A DNA stretch of 33,142 nucleotides from a virus, in the IMG/VR virus record IMGVR_UViG_3300034101_002886, positions 1-33,142 of that record, one strand, 5' to 3'. Both the position numbers and the translations under genes were made by a program. The notes beneath the pieces are model-generated. The model saw nothing but the letters and a program-made list of their open reading frames with translations, was not told the origin of the DNA and did no database searches. Numbering within the stretch: the stretch's first letter is position 1; each line of letters opens with the position of its first letter. This document shows, in pieces, positions 23,197 through 31,064 of the stretch.

Positions 23197-24780
23197 TTAC
23201 GCCGGCTGGAGAGCCTGCTGAGCGCCTTGCTCGGCGATGTTCCCTGCCGACTGAATCAACTGCTGCGTCGCCTGCTGGCGAGCTATCGCCTGCTCTGCGG
23301 CGCGACGCTCCTTCTCCACCATCTCTCGGGACTTCACAAGGCCCGGAGCGTCGAGAGACTGCATGCGGACGATCATGTCGAGGAGGATGTTCTGATCGAT
23401 CCGTTGCAGGATTTCGGGGTTGAACTGTGCGACCTTGGCGACAATGTCCATCGTCTCCAAGACCGTTGCGAGCTTCTGGCGACGACCGATCGCCTCAAGC
23501 CCGGTCGTCGTGCTGATCTGCGTCACCCGCTGCAAGTCGGGGTGAATGAGTCGCTGCACCTTCATCTCGTCCAGAAGGGCCGACACGAGCGGGATCTGGT
23601 TCTCTTCGCCGATCGCCGAGAAGACGCCGCCGGTCAAGCCCTGCAACTGTTCGAGCATGACCTTCCAGCCGAAGCTGTGGCGTCCGGCCTCGCCCTGCGG
23701 AGCGGAGTCGCCTTCCAGGAGCATCGCCTGCCCGAGCGACTTTGCCAGTCGCTCCATGACGACGTTGACGATCTGGAAATCGGGCATCTTGTCAACCTTG
23801 AGGTAGCCGACGTCCTGCACGATGCCGTTGACCACGCGACCGTCAAGAATCGCCTCGCCCGAGGGCTTGGTCAGATCCTTGGGGTTCATCTGCGTCTGCG
23901 AGTCGAGGACCGGGTTGATCTTCGACGCTGCGGCCGCGAAGTCGAGCGTGCGGCCGGTCAGGGCGTCGAACGCCGCGAGATCGGCCTGGTTGAGCTCAAT
24001 GAGCCCGCGGCCGTAGTTCTCGCCCGGGGGCAGCTCGTAGGCCGTCGCGTAGTACCGGCTCTGATCGTGCTGGACGTTGCCGATCTCTTTGCCGTTGATC
24101 TCTTGGGTGACGACCCACTTGCGAACGACCGGCTGATACTCGATCAGCGTGTAGAGGTCCACGTCCTCGGCGTTCTCGTCGATCTTGACGCCGGTCTTTT
24201 CGATCTGCTCGGGCGTCAGCGTGAGCGGGCTGACCTTCTCCCAAGTTATGAAGCGGAGCACGGTGCCGCTGCTGTCCCGCTTGGTGACGTACTGGTCGCG
24301 GCGGAAGACACGGATGCGGAAGTCGCTGGTCAGTTGCTCCAGCGTGTCGCCGGTGATGATGCACTGGTCGATCGAGACCCGCTTCTGGGCCCGGAACGAC
24401 CGCGAGATTCCAAGCCCGGATCGCTTGATGTGGGCGGACTCAAGCAGCGCCATAGCCTTCAACTCTTCGATGAAGAGCAAGTTCCGAATCCGCTGGTACT
24501 GCTCGTCGGGGTAGGAGTAGCGGAGCTTCGGGGCGAGATCGAGCGTGAAGAACGGCTCGCCGGCGGGGTACAGGATCGCCCCCATCTTGCCGCTGAGATT
24601 CGTCACGCCCATTTGAGCGATCGACGTGTAGGACTGCTCCAGCGAGTCGGTGTCGGTCTGGCCGATCGGAGGCAGGAACCACGGCTTGCTGTGGGCGGCG
24701 CACCAACGAGCACGCTCAAGGACCGCTGATCGAGCGTTGTGCTCGTTGTTCCAGCGATCAGCGATGGTTTTGGAGGGCAT
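23197..24780 (-). CDS. Portal (head-tail connector) protein, T7 gp8-like
   Basis: 527 aa (T7 gp8 is 536). Twelve copies form the channel for DNA entry and exit. Recognisable segments include ERARWCAAHSKPWFLPP, GVTNLSGKMGAILYPAGEPF, a central YGRGLIELNQADL, an SFGWKVMLEQLQGLTGGVFS stretch, and a Gln/Ala-rich C-terminal helix that would form the barrel. The ATG lies 3 bases after the previous stop with no ribosome site, so translation is likely coupled. Confidence 0.93.
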   Translation of the reverse strand: MPSKTIADRWNNEHNARSAVLERARWCAAHSKPWFLPPIGQTDTDSLEQSYTSIAQMGVTNLSGKMGAILYPAGEPFFTLDLAPKLRYSYPDEQYQRIRNLLFIEELKAMALLESAHIKRSGLGISRSFRAQKRVSIDQCIITGDTLEQLTSDFRIRVFRRDQYVTKRDSSGTVLRFITWEKVSPLTLTPEQIEKTGVKIDENAEDVDLYTLIEYQPVVRKWVVTQEINGKEIGNVQHDQSRYYATAYELPPGENYGRGLIELNQADLAAFDALTGRTLDFAAAASKINPVLDSQTQMNPKDLTKPSGEAILDGRVVNGIVQDVGYLKVDKMPDFQIVNVVMERLAKSLGQAMLLEGDSAPQGEAGRHSFGWKVMLEQLQGLTGGVFSAIGEENQIPLVSALLDEMKVQRLIHPDLQRVTQISTTTGLEAIGRRQKLATVLETMDIVAKVAQFNPEILQRIDQNILLDMIVRMQSLDAPGLVKSREMVEKERRAAEQAIARQQATQQLIQSAGNIAEQGAQQALQPA

Positions 24781-24783
24781 GGT

Positions 24784-25035
24784 CTATCGGGGAATGAAGA
24801 GCCCTGTGCCCGGGGTGTCCCGGGGCGTGATGATGAAGGCTTCGGTGCCGCGGCGGCGCCGTGCACGATCGGCGGCGGCGGCGGCCGCGGCCTCCTGGTC
24901 GGCGACCAATCGTGACGCGGCGTCGGCCTCGTACTGCGATCGGTTCTGCTCAATCTGGCGAGCGATGTCTTCTTGGCTTGGCCCTTTCGGGGCTCCAAGA
25001 CCCAAAGCGCCGAGTGCGTCGCCAGTAAAGCTCAT
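24784..25035 (-). CDS. Small head/tail assembly protein, 83 aa (T7 gp7.3-like position)
   Basis: ATG 25033-25035 overlaps the upstream stop as ATGA; the longer frame to 25167 is shadow. It has a Gly-rich N-terminus, a charged helix (SQEDIARQIEQNRSQYEADA), a poly-Ala/Arg stretch (AAAAAADRARRRRGT) and a short end GTGLFIPR. The helix, Arg cluster and Gly-rich tail just before the portal gene resemble the small assembly proteins found there in T7-like phages. Direct homology to gp7.3 is an inference. Confidence 0.7.
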   Translation of the reverse strand: MSFTGDALGALGLGAPKGPSQEDIARQIEQNRSQYEADAASRLVADQEAAAAAAADRARRRRGTEAFIITPRDTPGTGLFIPR

Positions 25036-25175
25036 GGTTTGAGATTCCTCAGAAATGCCCGCATGTCGGCGGCGACGGCACGCTTGCCGGATCGCCACAG
25101 GTACTCGTTGGGGTTCGCCAGCGTGTCGGGGCAGACGTGGATCACTTCGTAGCGGTCCTCGATCCACGCGGCCAT
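25032..25175 (-). CDS. Small unknown protein, 47 aa
   Basis: Starts at ATG 25173-25175, 4 bases after the previous stop, with GAGG close upstream; ATG 25256 with AAGGA would give 74 aa but its extra part reads like shadow of the upstream gene. The protein (AAWIEDRYEVIHVCPDTLAN, then YLWRSGKRAVAADMRAFLRN) looks genuine and helical. It is coupled to the next gene by ATGA. No family recognised. Confidence 0.65.
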   Translation of the reverse strand: MAAWIEDRYEVIHVCPDTLANPNEYLWRSGKRAVAADMRAFLRNLKP

Positions 25176-25179
25176 AGCC

Positions 25180-25677
25180 TCAAACTGGCTTGGCGAAACA
25201 CCCGGAGGCAGCGTCGAAGACGGCCTCGTGGATCGCGGCTGGGCGGATGTGTTCATAGAGGTCCTTGCAAGTGACGACCGACCGCGGCACGTCAACCCCG
25301 CACGCGACTAGGTACTCAGACACGCGATCGACGCAGTTGTTGACTCGCGGCCATCGCCCGCCCGAGTAGAAGCGGGTCAGCGACGCCGGCACGAGCCACG
25401 TCTTGGTCTTCGGGTTGACCGGCCACTCCAACGGGTTGACCGGGTTCGGACACGGGATGACGACCGCGGCCAACAGCCACGGGTATCGCTCCAGCACGGC
25501 GTCGTAGCGACGGATGTCCTCGCCCCGAAAGCTCGGGTCAAAGACGCCGCGACGATCGCCCACCATGCAATGCCCGGCGGGAAACCGCGACAGAACCCTC
25601 GCCAAACTGTCTGCGAACCGAAAAGGGTGCCCGGCGGCAAAAAACACCGTCAGACCCAAAACCGTAGAATCCCGCAT
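25180..25677 (-). CDS. Unknown protein, 165 aa, possible permuted NlpC/P60-like fold
   Basis: First gene after the RNA polymerase, 29 bases downstream, with a weak ribosome site. Residues near 36 read AGHCMVGD, and near 114 VNNCVDRVSEYLVACGVDVP followed by VVTCKDLYEHI. A His in a short GH motif followed later by a Cys at a helix start (NCVDRV) is the order in circularly permuted papain-like hydrolases, but this is only a pattern guess. The gene ends inside a small cluster leading to the portal gene, so a virion or packaging-linked role is possible. Confidence 0.75.
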   Translation of the reverse strand: MRDSTVLGLTVFFAAGHPFRFADSLARVLSRFPAGHCMVGDRRGVFDPSFRGEDIRRYDAVLERYPWLLAAVVIPCPNPVNPLEWPVNPKTKTWLVPASLTRFYSGGRWPRVNNCVDRVSEYLVACGVDVPRSVVTCKDLYEHIRPAAIHEAVFDAASGCFAKPV

Positions 25678-25706
25678 CTACAGACACGCCAAACATAACT
25701 CAAACG

Positions 25707-28115
25707 CTATGAAAAGAAGTAGGTGGAACCGAGCACTTCTTCGACATTGAAGTCGCCCTTTTCCGGCGGGTCTTCGATCGTCAGGTGGGGGTACTTTCCA
25801 CGCCAGTATCGCACGGCCATGTCGAGCGGTCGCATGTCCCGATGGAGGGTGACGAACGTCTCCCGGGCGATCTCCCCGAGCTGCCGGCCGTGCTGGGCGT
25901 GGGTCTTGTAGCAGTCGTGCACGCCCGCGAAAGCGATGCCCGTCGCGTTGCATCGATGAGCCGCCATGAACAGGTGGGTCGAATCGACGCTGTGGATGAA
26001 GTTCGGGGCGCACGCCGTCGCCTGCTTGGTCGGGTTAGTCGGCAGGCCGTCCAGCCGAATCCGCATCCGTCCCATCTTCGTCGTGATCGTCGCCATCTTG
26101 TCCCGCTTGTAGGGCTGGATGACCGGGAACCCGAGCGGCGTCACCCAATCGACCAGGTGCCCGTCGTTGGCGATGGTCTTGGCCGTCCGCTTGAGGTACT
26201 TCATGTACTCGCCCGCACGCTCGAACAGCGACCCGATCGCCCCCATCGTCGTATTCGCCAAGAGCACGCTCGCCTTGAACGCTTCCTCGCCCTCAAACCC
26301 AGCGTGATCAATCTTGCTGAACACCTGCTCGCGGGCCCCGATCGCCGTCACGCCGTAGACCGTCGTCATGGCGGGCTGCTTCACCACGTCGTCGTCCACG
26401 ATCTCGCGGAGCCTCGGCGCCAGCGGATTGTCGGACTCGGCGAGGATTCCCCGGACCTTGACAGCGATGTCGTTGTAGGGACGAAACGGACGGTCGGAGT
26501 CGCGGAGATTCGACAGCCGCGCCCCGACCTCGTCGCAACTGATCGCCGAGTAGTTCTGCAAGCCGTTGAACGTGCCGTCAACGCCGTACATGAGGTGAGC
26601 CGCCCGTTCTGGATTGCGAAGGGCCATGCACGCGGCGAGGAACTGGAACGGCTTCTTGGCGCCGATCCACCATCGCTCGTCCAGCGGCTTCTCCGCCGAC
26701 TTGAGGATCATCGCCAGGTTGTCGTAGGTCCACTGGATCCGCTCGTCGAACGGGAGCTTGTCGAGCCCGCCATGCTTCCAGAAGTTGGCGGCTTGGATCG
26801 CCACGTTCTTCATGCCCTCGGCGTCGCACGGAACGCCGTCCGCGAACTCCAAGAGCCCCCGCGGGATGTCGTTGCCGTGGTGATTGAGGTACATCGGGAT
26901 CGGGTACGCCCGCTGCCGCCAATCGCACTTGTGGGGGTAGTAGAGCTTGGGCCAGTGCCGCACGGCCTTAACCATGCTGTCAAGGTACTCGTAGAGACGC
27001 CGGCGCCCGAGCTCGTGCTTGTTGAACGTGTGGAGCCTTGCCGCTTCACGCTTCCAGAGCTTCTTGGCGGCGGGGTCTTCGGGGCATGGCTCGGGCTCCA
27101 CGTCGAAACGGTGGGGGAGTCCGGCGACGTTGCCGCCCTCTTTGTAGAGCTGAGCGACGACCGGGGCGAGCTCGGGGTTGACCCGCATCGGCGTTCCACC
27201 CAGCGACGCCAGGCACTCGTGGAAGTAGTCGAGTTTGGTCCCGGCGGTGCGAAGGGCGTCGCGCTGCTCGCGGGTGGCGTTGGCGATGATGGGCGTGCGA
27301 AGCTCGGTGTACCCTGCCCGCGACGCGCCGTCTCCCTTGAACGGCGGAACGACCATCGGGTGATAGACCGGACTGAGCTTCGCCAGTGTCGCGTGGTCCT
27401 TCTCAATCTCGGTCAGGACTCGCTCGTCCAGGACGATCATCGTCTTGGGCTTTCCGCTGGGAGCGACGATCTGCTTGTGGTGGAACGCGAGCTTGAACGG
27501 CTTCTCGTCGTAGCCGCCGGCACACGCGTTCTTGGTGACGGCCCAGAAGAGCTCCATGCCAATGTGCATGAGAACCGCGCGGTCGTAGATCGCGTTCTCG
27601 TCGTTGATCTTGGCGAACCAGTTGACCTTTTCGGCGGTGAGCTGGTACTTCTTCTGGTAGTGCCCGAGCTTCTTGAAGAAGTGGGTCCGCTTCTCTTTCG
27701 ACCACAGGGCCATTTGCGACTCGGCGAGGACTTCGCGGCCGATCGCGTTCACGAGTACATGCTTCGACACGCCGTCGGGTTCCACGGCGCAACGCGAGAA
27801 CATGACCCGCATCGCGATCGACGCGAGCTTCTTGGCGCTGAGGATCAGGAACACCGACCCGTAGTCGCGGTGCCCGGGCCCGGGGTTCTCGCCGCGGCGG
27901 AGTTTGGACTGAACGCGACGGATCTCCAGTGCGACCGGAAGATACCAGTGCGACAGCCAGCGTTGGCCTGGCGGAAGAGCGTGGGCGTCGCCTCGCTTCT
28001 CCGACTTGCGACGTTGATCGCGATACCGCTTGATCCCGAGAGAGATGGCCTCGCGTTCGAGGCCGATCTGTTCATGCCACTGCGTTCCCGCCAGTAGCGG
28101 GCTCGTCGTCACCAT
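25707..28115 (-). CDS. Single-subunit DNA-directed RNA polymerase (T7 family)
   Basis: 802 aa (T7 is 883). It transcribes the phage middle and late genes from phage promoters. Catalytic landmarks: CDWRQRAYP near 397-405; motif A with Asp513 in GVDGTFNGLQ (T7 Asp537); motif B with Lys579 and Tyr587 in VVKQPAMTTVYGVT (T7 Lys631, Tyr639); motif C with His733-Asp734 in GVHDCYKTHA (T7 His811-Asp812). The C-terminus ends in FFS, near T7's FAFA foot. All catalytic residues are intact. ATG 28113-28115 has GGAGGT 6-7 bases upstream and overlaps the preceding gene by 44 bases. Its place before the head genes marks a phiKMV-like layout. Confidence 0.97.
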   Translation of the reverse strand: MVTTSPLLAGTQWHEQIGLEREAISLGIKRYRDQRRKSEKRGDAHALPPGQRWLSHWYLPVALEIRRVQSKLRRGENPGPGHRDYGSVFLILSAKKLASIAMRVMFSRCAVEPDGVSKHVLVNAIGREVLAESQMALWSKEKRTHFFKKLGHYQKKYQLTAEKVNWFAKINDENAIYDRAVLMHIGMELFWAVTKNACAGGYDEKPFKLAFHHKQIVAPSGKPKTMIVLDERVLTEIEKDHATLAKLSPVYHPMVVPPFKGDGASRAGYTELRTPIIANATREQRDALRTAGTKLDYFHECLASLGGTPMRVNPELAPVVAQLYKEGGNVAGLPHRFDVEPEPCPEDPAAKKLWKREAARLHTFNKHELGRRRLYEYLDSMVKAVRHWPKLYYPHKCDWRQRAYPIPMYLNHHGNDIPRGLLEFADGVPCDAEGMKNVAIQAANFWKHGGLDKLPFDERIQWTYDNLAMILKSAEKPLDERWWIGAKKPFQFLAACMALRNPERAAHLMYGVDGTFNGLQNYSAISCDEVGARLSNLRDSDRPFRPYNDIAVKVRGILAESDNPLAPRLREIVDDDVVKQPAMTTVYGVTAIGAREQVFSKIDHAGFEGEEAFKASVLLANTTMGAIGSLFERAGEYMKYLKRTAKTIANDGHLVDWVTPLGFPVIQPYKRDKMATITTKMGRMRIRLDGLPTNPTKQATACAPNFIHSVDSTHLFMAAHRCNATGIAFAGVHDCYKTHAQHGRQLGEIARETFVTLHRDMRPLDMAVRYWRGKYPHLTIEDPPEKGDFNVEEVLGSTYFFS

Positions 28116-28359
28116 CCGTCACCTCCAGTTCGCCGGCGAACACTTGGTCGATCACGTCCAACACGTCGCGTAGGTGGAAACTGCCCGACCGCGAGATTAG
28201 AACCATCCGCGGCACGCCGTACTTGGCCCGGAACCGGGCGAGCGACTTCACGTTCTTCATGCCCATGAGGTCGGCGGCCTCGCTCATGTTGAGCACGAGC
28301 GGGGCTGGCTTTCCGCTACGGAGCATCGGGTGATAGGGGAGTCTGGTCGTCTCGTTCAT
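28072..28359 (-). CDS. Small HTH-like DNA-binding protein, 95 aa
   Basis: ATG 28357-28359 with AAGGAG 8 bases upstream. Residues about 22-70 (MSEAADLMGMKNVKSLARFR, then PRMVLISRSGSFHLRDVLDV) read like a winged-helix of the MerR/excisionase (AlpA) type: helix-turn-helix, a short wing and a following helix. It overlaps the RNA polymerase start by 44 bases, so both are made together. It might control early-to-late switching. An excisionase role is unlikely since no integrase is seen here. Confidence 0.75.
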   Translation of the reverse strand: MNETTRLPYHPMLRSGKPAPLVLNMSEAADLMGMKNVKSLARFRAKYGVPRMVLISRSGSFHLRDVLDVIDQVFAGELEVTDGDDEPATGGNAVA

Positions 28360-28387
28360 TGCGTGTCTCCTTGCAGCAGTCCGGGCA

Positions 28388-28459
28388 TCATGCCTCCTTG
28401 TGCGTTGCGTACGTTTTGTACAACTCCACCGCCTTCGCGTGGTCTGCGTCTGTGAACAT
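28388..28459 (-). CDS. Possible 23-aa mini-gene before the HTH gene
   Basis: ATG 28457-28459 has AGGAGG about 9 bases upstream and begins right after the upstream stop. It encodes MFTDADHAKAVELYKTYATH plus KEA and ends TGA at 28388. The TGA overlaps an ATGATG that opens an 11-codon frame (28356-28391), which in turn stops on the ATG of the HTH gene. It could be a tiny protein or a translational relay. Confidence 0.45.
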   Translation of the reverse strand: MFTDADHAKAVELYKTYATHKEA

Positions 28460-28460
28460 G

Positions 28461-28688
28461 CTACTTGCCTCCTGCCCGCGAGAGGGCTTTGTGTACGTCG
28501 TCGCCGGCGAACGGCAGTCCGTCCGGGTCATCTTGCTTGAGTGCTTTCCGCACCCAGGCCGCCAACACCTCCCGATCCGCCTTCGCCTGTGCGAGTTCGG
28601 CTTCGGCCTTCTCGGCTCGGCAGGCCATGCACGTTCCGTAAGCCGCCGTCCAGTATGAGTTGTGCTTGACGCACTTGGGATTACCCAC
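28461..28688 (-). CDS. Small zinc-finger-like protein, 75 aa
   Basis: Starts at GTG 28686-28688, overlapping the upstream stop by 8 bases, with AAGGAG 7 bases before it; longer upstream frame is Arg/Ser-rich shadow. An N-terminal CVKH and CMAC pair (residues 6-9 and 20-23) could bind zinc. A charged helix follows (RAEKAEAELAQAKADREVL). A C-terminal DDPDGLPFAGDDVHKALSRA resembles EF-hand-like or acidic loops only loosely. Function unknown. Confidence 0.7.
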   Translation of the reverse strand: MGNPKCVKHNSYWTAAYGTCMACRAEKAEAELAQAKADREVLAAWVRKALKQDDPDGLPFAGDDVHKALSRAGGK

Positions 28689-28917
28689 GCTTTCGCTCCT
28701 TCTTCGCCGCGGGCTTGCGGTTAAGGATGGCGGCGATTCTGTTTGTGGCGTATCTCGCACCCTTGATGTATTTCTTGTGCCACATGCCGTCAAAAATGTC
28801 CAACAGCAACGTCTCCATCTCAACAAACTCGGCCACCAACCTCACCGTCTCCGCGTCGTGGGCGGCAGTGTCAACTGCTGGCAACTTTCGGGATTTTGAC
28901 AGGTCACGCTTGGGCAT
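28681..28917 (-). CDS. Small basic unknown protein, 78 aa
   Basis: ATG 28915-28917 has AAGGAGG 6 bases upstream and lies 14 bases inside the preceding gene; upstream in-frame sequence is shadow. Basic N-terminus (MPKRDLSKSRKLP), an acidic helix (VRLVAEFVEMETLLLDIFDG) and a Lys/Arg tail (KPAAKKERKRG). The tail codons also encode the ribosome site of the next gene. No family recognised. Confidence 0.75.
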   Translation of the reverse strand: MPKRDLSKSRKLPAVDTAAHDAETVRLVAEFVEMETLLLDIFDGMWHKKYIKGARYATNRIAAILNRKPAAKKERKRG

Positions 28918-29719
28918 TGCTCGCCTCCTTGTTCGGACACTTCGCCCCGCTCCCATCGCACCGGATGTCGCCGGGCCTGACGACTTGCAGCGTGCAGTCG
29001 GGTTCGCACTTGTCGGCGGATGTGCCGAAGCCGTCGTCAACGATTTCCTGTTTCCCGGCTTTTTCCTGTGCAGGAAAATCGGTGGGTGACGGCGGGAGGG
29101 TGACGCGCGATCGTGGTCCGTCGTATTGATGTGCCGCCTGAATGCGGGCCAGACCGCCAGCGCCACCGATGAGGGTTGCACGCATCTTGTCGGCTCGCCT
29201 CACCACCGCTTCGAGGCGGTCGATCTTCTCCCTCATGGCCTTGATTTCGGCGGCGGGGTCGGCGAGGCCGGTGCAGGCGTTGACGCATGCGACGATGCGG
29301 CGTGCGTTGGCCTTCTCTTCGTCGCGCGGAATGTCTTTGCCTTCGACGTACGCGATGCGAAGTGGAACGCGAGTCATGCCGCCAAATCCATCCGGCGTCA
29401 GCGGCATTCGGTCGTCGTCGTCTTGGCGGTAGACGCTGGAAAACGGCTGTCCTGTGTCTCCGTAGTAGGACTGCGCATCTTCGCGTCCGGCCTGCCACGG
29501 CTCCGGCGTCCAGTTGCTCGCCTCCTCGTCGTACATGCCAGCCTCTTGGCACCTCGGGCACTTGTGGTCCATTGCGATCGCGTTCGGGAAACGGACCAGC
29601 CCCAACTTGTCCATGATTTCTGTGTACGACATGCCGCACTTCAACAGCGCGTCGATCGTCGCGTTGTGCCTGTCCCCGAACGCTCGGAGTTCACAGGTAC
29701 AGGGGTACTGCTTGGTCAC
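28904..29719 (-). CDS. Unknown early protein with two Cys-rich segments, 271 aa
   Basis: GTG 29717-29719, joined to the upstream gene by GTGA. An N-terminal region has CTCELRAFGDRHN and then HKCPRCQE (about 53-60), a possible zinc knuckle. Around 136-150 the stretch EKANARRIVACVNACTGL is a short motif common in uncharacterised phage early proteins. A coiled-coil-like helix follows (AAEIKAMREKIDRLEAVV). The C-terminus has four Cys (CEPDC, IRC, AKC), a second possible metal site. Function unknown. Confidence 0.8.
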   Translation of the reverse strand: MTKQYPCTCELRAFGDRHNATIDALLKCGMSYTEIMDKLGLVRFPNAIAMDHKCPRCQEAGMYDEEASNWTPEPWQAGREDAQSYYGDTGQPFSSVYRQDDDDRMPLTPDGFGGMTRVPLRIAYVEGKDIPRDEEKANARRIVACVNACTGLADPAAEIKAMREKIDRLEAVVRRADKMRATLIGGAGGLARIQAAHQYDGPRSRVTLPPSPTDFPAQEKAGKQEIVDDGFGTSADKCEPDCTLQVVRPGDIRCDGSGAKCPNKEASNAQA

Positions 29720-29982
29720 TTGCTCGCCTCCTTCACCTCAACGCCAGCGGCGGCGAGGGCGGCACGCCATGCACGATCCGCCTGCCTCCACCCGTCTCGC
29801 CAAACCGGGGTGTGCATTCCGTCCGCTTCCGGTGCCACCACCCGCACCTTTGCGGGGGTTGCGGCCTCCAACTTCGCCACTCGCTCCCCCAACCGCTTCA
29901 CCGTCGCGGCGAGGCGGGTTTCGAGTACGTTGATGCGGTCGTGCGCGTGTTGCAGGCTTTCCCTATCCACACTGTCGCTCAT
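29716..29982 (-). CDS. Small coiled-coil protein, 88 aa
   Basis: ATG 29980-29982 overlaps the DnaA-like gene stop as ATGA and has AAAGGA upstream. Residues 8-42 form a heptad-patterned helix (HDRINVLETRLAATVKRLGE and RVAKLEAA). A Trp-containing second half follows (PVWRDGWRQADRAWRAALAA). It overlaps the next gene by GTGA. A DnaA-box-like CTATCCACA lies in its first codons (29963-29971). Function unknown. Confidence 0.8.
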   Translation of the reverse strand: MSDSVDRESLQHAHDRINVLETRLAATVKRLGERVAKLEAATPAKVRVVAPEADGMHTPVWRDGWRQADRAWRAALAAAGVEVKEASK

Positions 29983-30344
29983 GCTGCCGTCCTTTCAATG
30001 TGTCCCTTGATCGCCTCGTACACCTTCTGCGGTTCGATCGCCTCGCCGTTGATGAGAATGAACGACGACTGTTCGCTGTTCTTCGATAGTTCCAGCCGTC
30101 GCTCCCACCGATCGAGTGCCGTGTACGCCGTCGAGTGGTTCGGGCGCCGCATGGCCCGAGCGATTCCGGGGAACGACAGCCTGGTCAGCTTCACGGCCAG
30201 CGCCACGACCATCTCGCGGGCGGCAACGACTTGGCATGATCTACTGCTTGAGTGGAACTCCTCAAACGTAACGCCGAGCGTGCCACAGACTGCGCCGACG
30301 ATGTCGTTCATCGGGACGTTGGGGTTGTTCGATCGGTCTTTCAT
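29979..30344 (-). CDS. Stand-alone DnaA domain IV-like DNA-binding protein, 121 aa
   Basis: Residues about 14-78 match the C-terminal DNA-binding domain of bacterial DnaA: a first helix (IVGAVCGTLGVTFEEFHS), then SRSCQVVAAREMVVALAVKL, then the signature loop RRPNHSTAYTALDRW, where DnaA has GRDHTTV (Asp replaced by Asn). The AAA+ ATPase domain of DnaA is absent. About 40 more residues at the C-terminus are unlike DnaA. Such a protein could bind DnaA boxes to start phage replication, block host initiation, or act as a repressor. It is coupled by ATGA overlaps on both sides. Confidence 0.85.
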   Translation of the reverse strand: MKDRSNNPNVPMNDIVGAVCGTLGVTFEEFHSSSRSCQVVAAREMVVALAVKLTRLSFPGIARAMRRPNHSTAYTALDRWERRLELSKNSEQSSFILINGEAIEPQKVYEAIKGHIERTAA

Positions 30345-30514
30345 TTGTGCTTCTGGTCTTTCCGCTTCTGGTAGATCCTGGCATTCAACTTCGCGGCGTG
30401 AACCGCCTGCATGTGCGTGTTTTCCCCGGTGCTTTTCACGGCGTCACCTATGCAAGAAACACACAACTTGCGGGTAGGGCTGTCGAGTGGTCCGAAACAT
30501 TGGGGGCACTTCAT
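30341..30514 (-). CDS. Small zinc-ribbon protein, 57 aa
   Basis: ATG 30512-30514 has a strong AAGGAGG ribosome site and overlaps the RusA gene stop as ATGA; its own TGA overlaps the next ATG the same way. It begins MKCPQCFGPLDSPTRKLCVS and ends with a basic tail (ARIYQKRKDQKHK). Two CxxC pairs (Cys3/Cys6 and Cys18/Cys21) make a classic zinc ribbon. It may bind nucleic acid. No family name assigned. Confidence 0.85.
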   Translation of the reverse strand: MKCPQCFGPLDSPTRKLCVSCIGDAVKSTGENTHMQAVHAAKLNARIYQKRKDQKHK

Positions 30515-30873
30515 CCGGTCCTCCTTACCGTCATCACCAACTTCGCCTCGTCGCCCTTCTCGATGGTCATCGGCAGGTGCGTGAGGCCCGAGTCGTCGTC
30601 AATAAGTCCCGCGTCCCGAAGCCCGTCGAAGTACGCCTTGCAACGGGCGAGCAAGTTGTCTTGGTCGCGCTTGCGGGCGTCCTTGAACGTCCACGCCAGT
30701 TGGACCGATGCCCGCACCCATCGCGGCTCGTCGCGGTTCAGGGCACCCATCGCCACCAACTTCGCGGCCTGCCGGTGCTGCTTTGTTACCTTCGCCTTCG
30801 CCATGTAGTGCGGGCGTGCGTTGGGCGACAGCATGGGGCTGGGTACGGGCAGTGTGAGAACGACGTGGTTCAT
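30511..30873 (-). CDS. rusA: RusA-family Holliday junction resolvase
   Basis: 120 aa if started at the second ATG (30871-30873), which has GAGGG 6 bases upstream. The first ATG (30877-30879) overlaps the previous stop but has GAGGG directly against it. Family residues are clear: RDQDN (Asp70 and Asp72 with this start, as in E. coli RusA) and LIDDDSG (Asp92-94, where E. coli has Asp91). RusA cuts four-way junctions, resolving recombination or branched replication intermediates before packaging. The basic N-terminal half fits DNA binding. Confidence 0.93.
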   Translation of the reverse strand: MNHVVLTLPVPSPMLSPNARPHYMAKAKVTKQHRQAAKLVAMGALNRDEPRWVRASVQLAWTFKDARKRDQDNLLARCKAYFDGLRDAGLIDDDSGLTHLPMTIEKGDEAKLVMTVRRTG

Positions 30874-30875
30874 GT

Positions 30876-31064
30876 TCATCCCTCGTTCATCTCCGCGCGT
30901 TCATCGCGGGCCTTGCGTTCGGTCAAGTCCTCTTCAAGCAACACGCGAAGTTTGGCAAGGGCGCGTTTCTCAGTCTGGATCACGGCGTTCTTGCTGATGC
31001 CCAGGATGCGGCCAACCTCGCGGCAGGAGCGGATCGGGGCTGTGAGCGGGTCGCGGTCGATCAC
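30876..31064 (-). CDS. Sigma-factor region 4-like HTH mini-protein, 62 aa
   Basis: GTG 31062-31064 overlaps the upstream stop as GTGA and follows a GGGGGAAG ribosome site. Residues about 11-43 (SCREVGRILGISKNAVIQTE followed by KRALAKLR) match the helix-turn-helix of sigma-70 region 4.2, with the xRxLxKLR end. Regions 1-3 of sigma are absent. The rest is a charged tail (EEDLTERKARDERAEMNEG). It could bind -35 elements or the beta-flap of host RNA polymerase, or be a plain transcription regulator. Confidence 0.8.
   Translation of the reverse strand: MIDRDPLTAPIRSCREVGRILGISKNAVIQTEKRALAKLRVLLEEDLTERKARDERAEMNEG

Noticed and set aside
25678-25706. Promoter for late genes between RNA polymerase and the 165-aa gene
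   Set aside because: The gap is only 29 bases and shows no match to known phage promoter cores or to the 1630/1682 repeat. Nothing can be supported.
28072-28359. 95-aa HTH protein as an excisionase of a temperate phage
   Set aside because: No integrase or repressor is visible and the gene is fused in expression to a lytic-type RNA polymerase; a regulator role is more likely.
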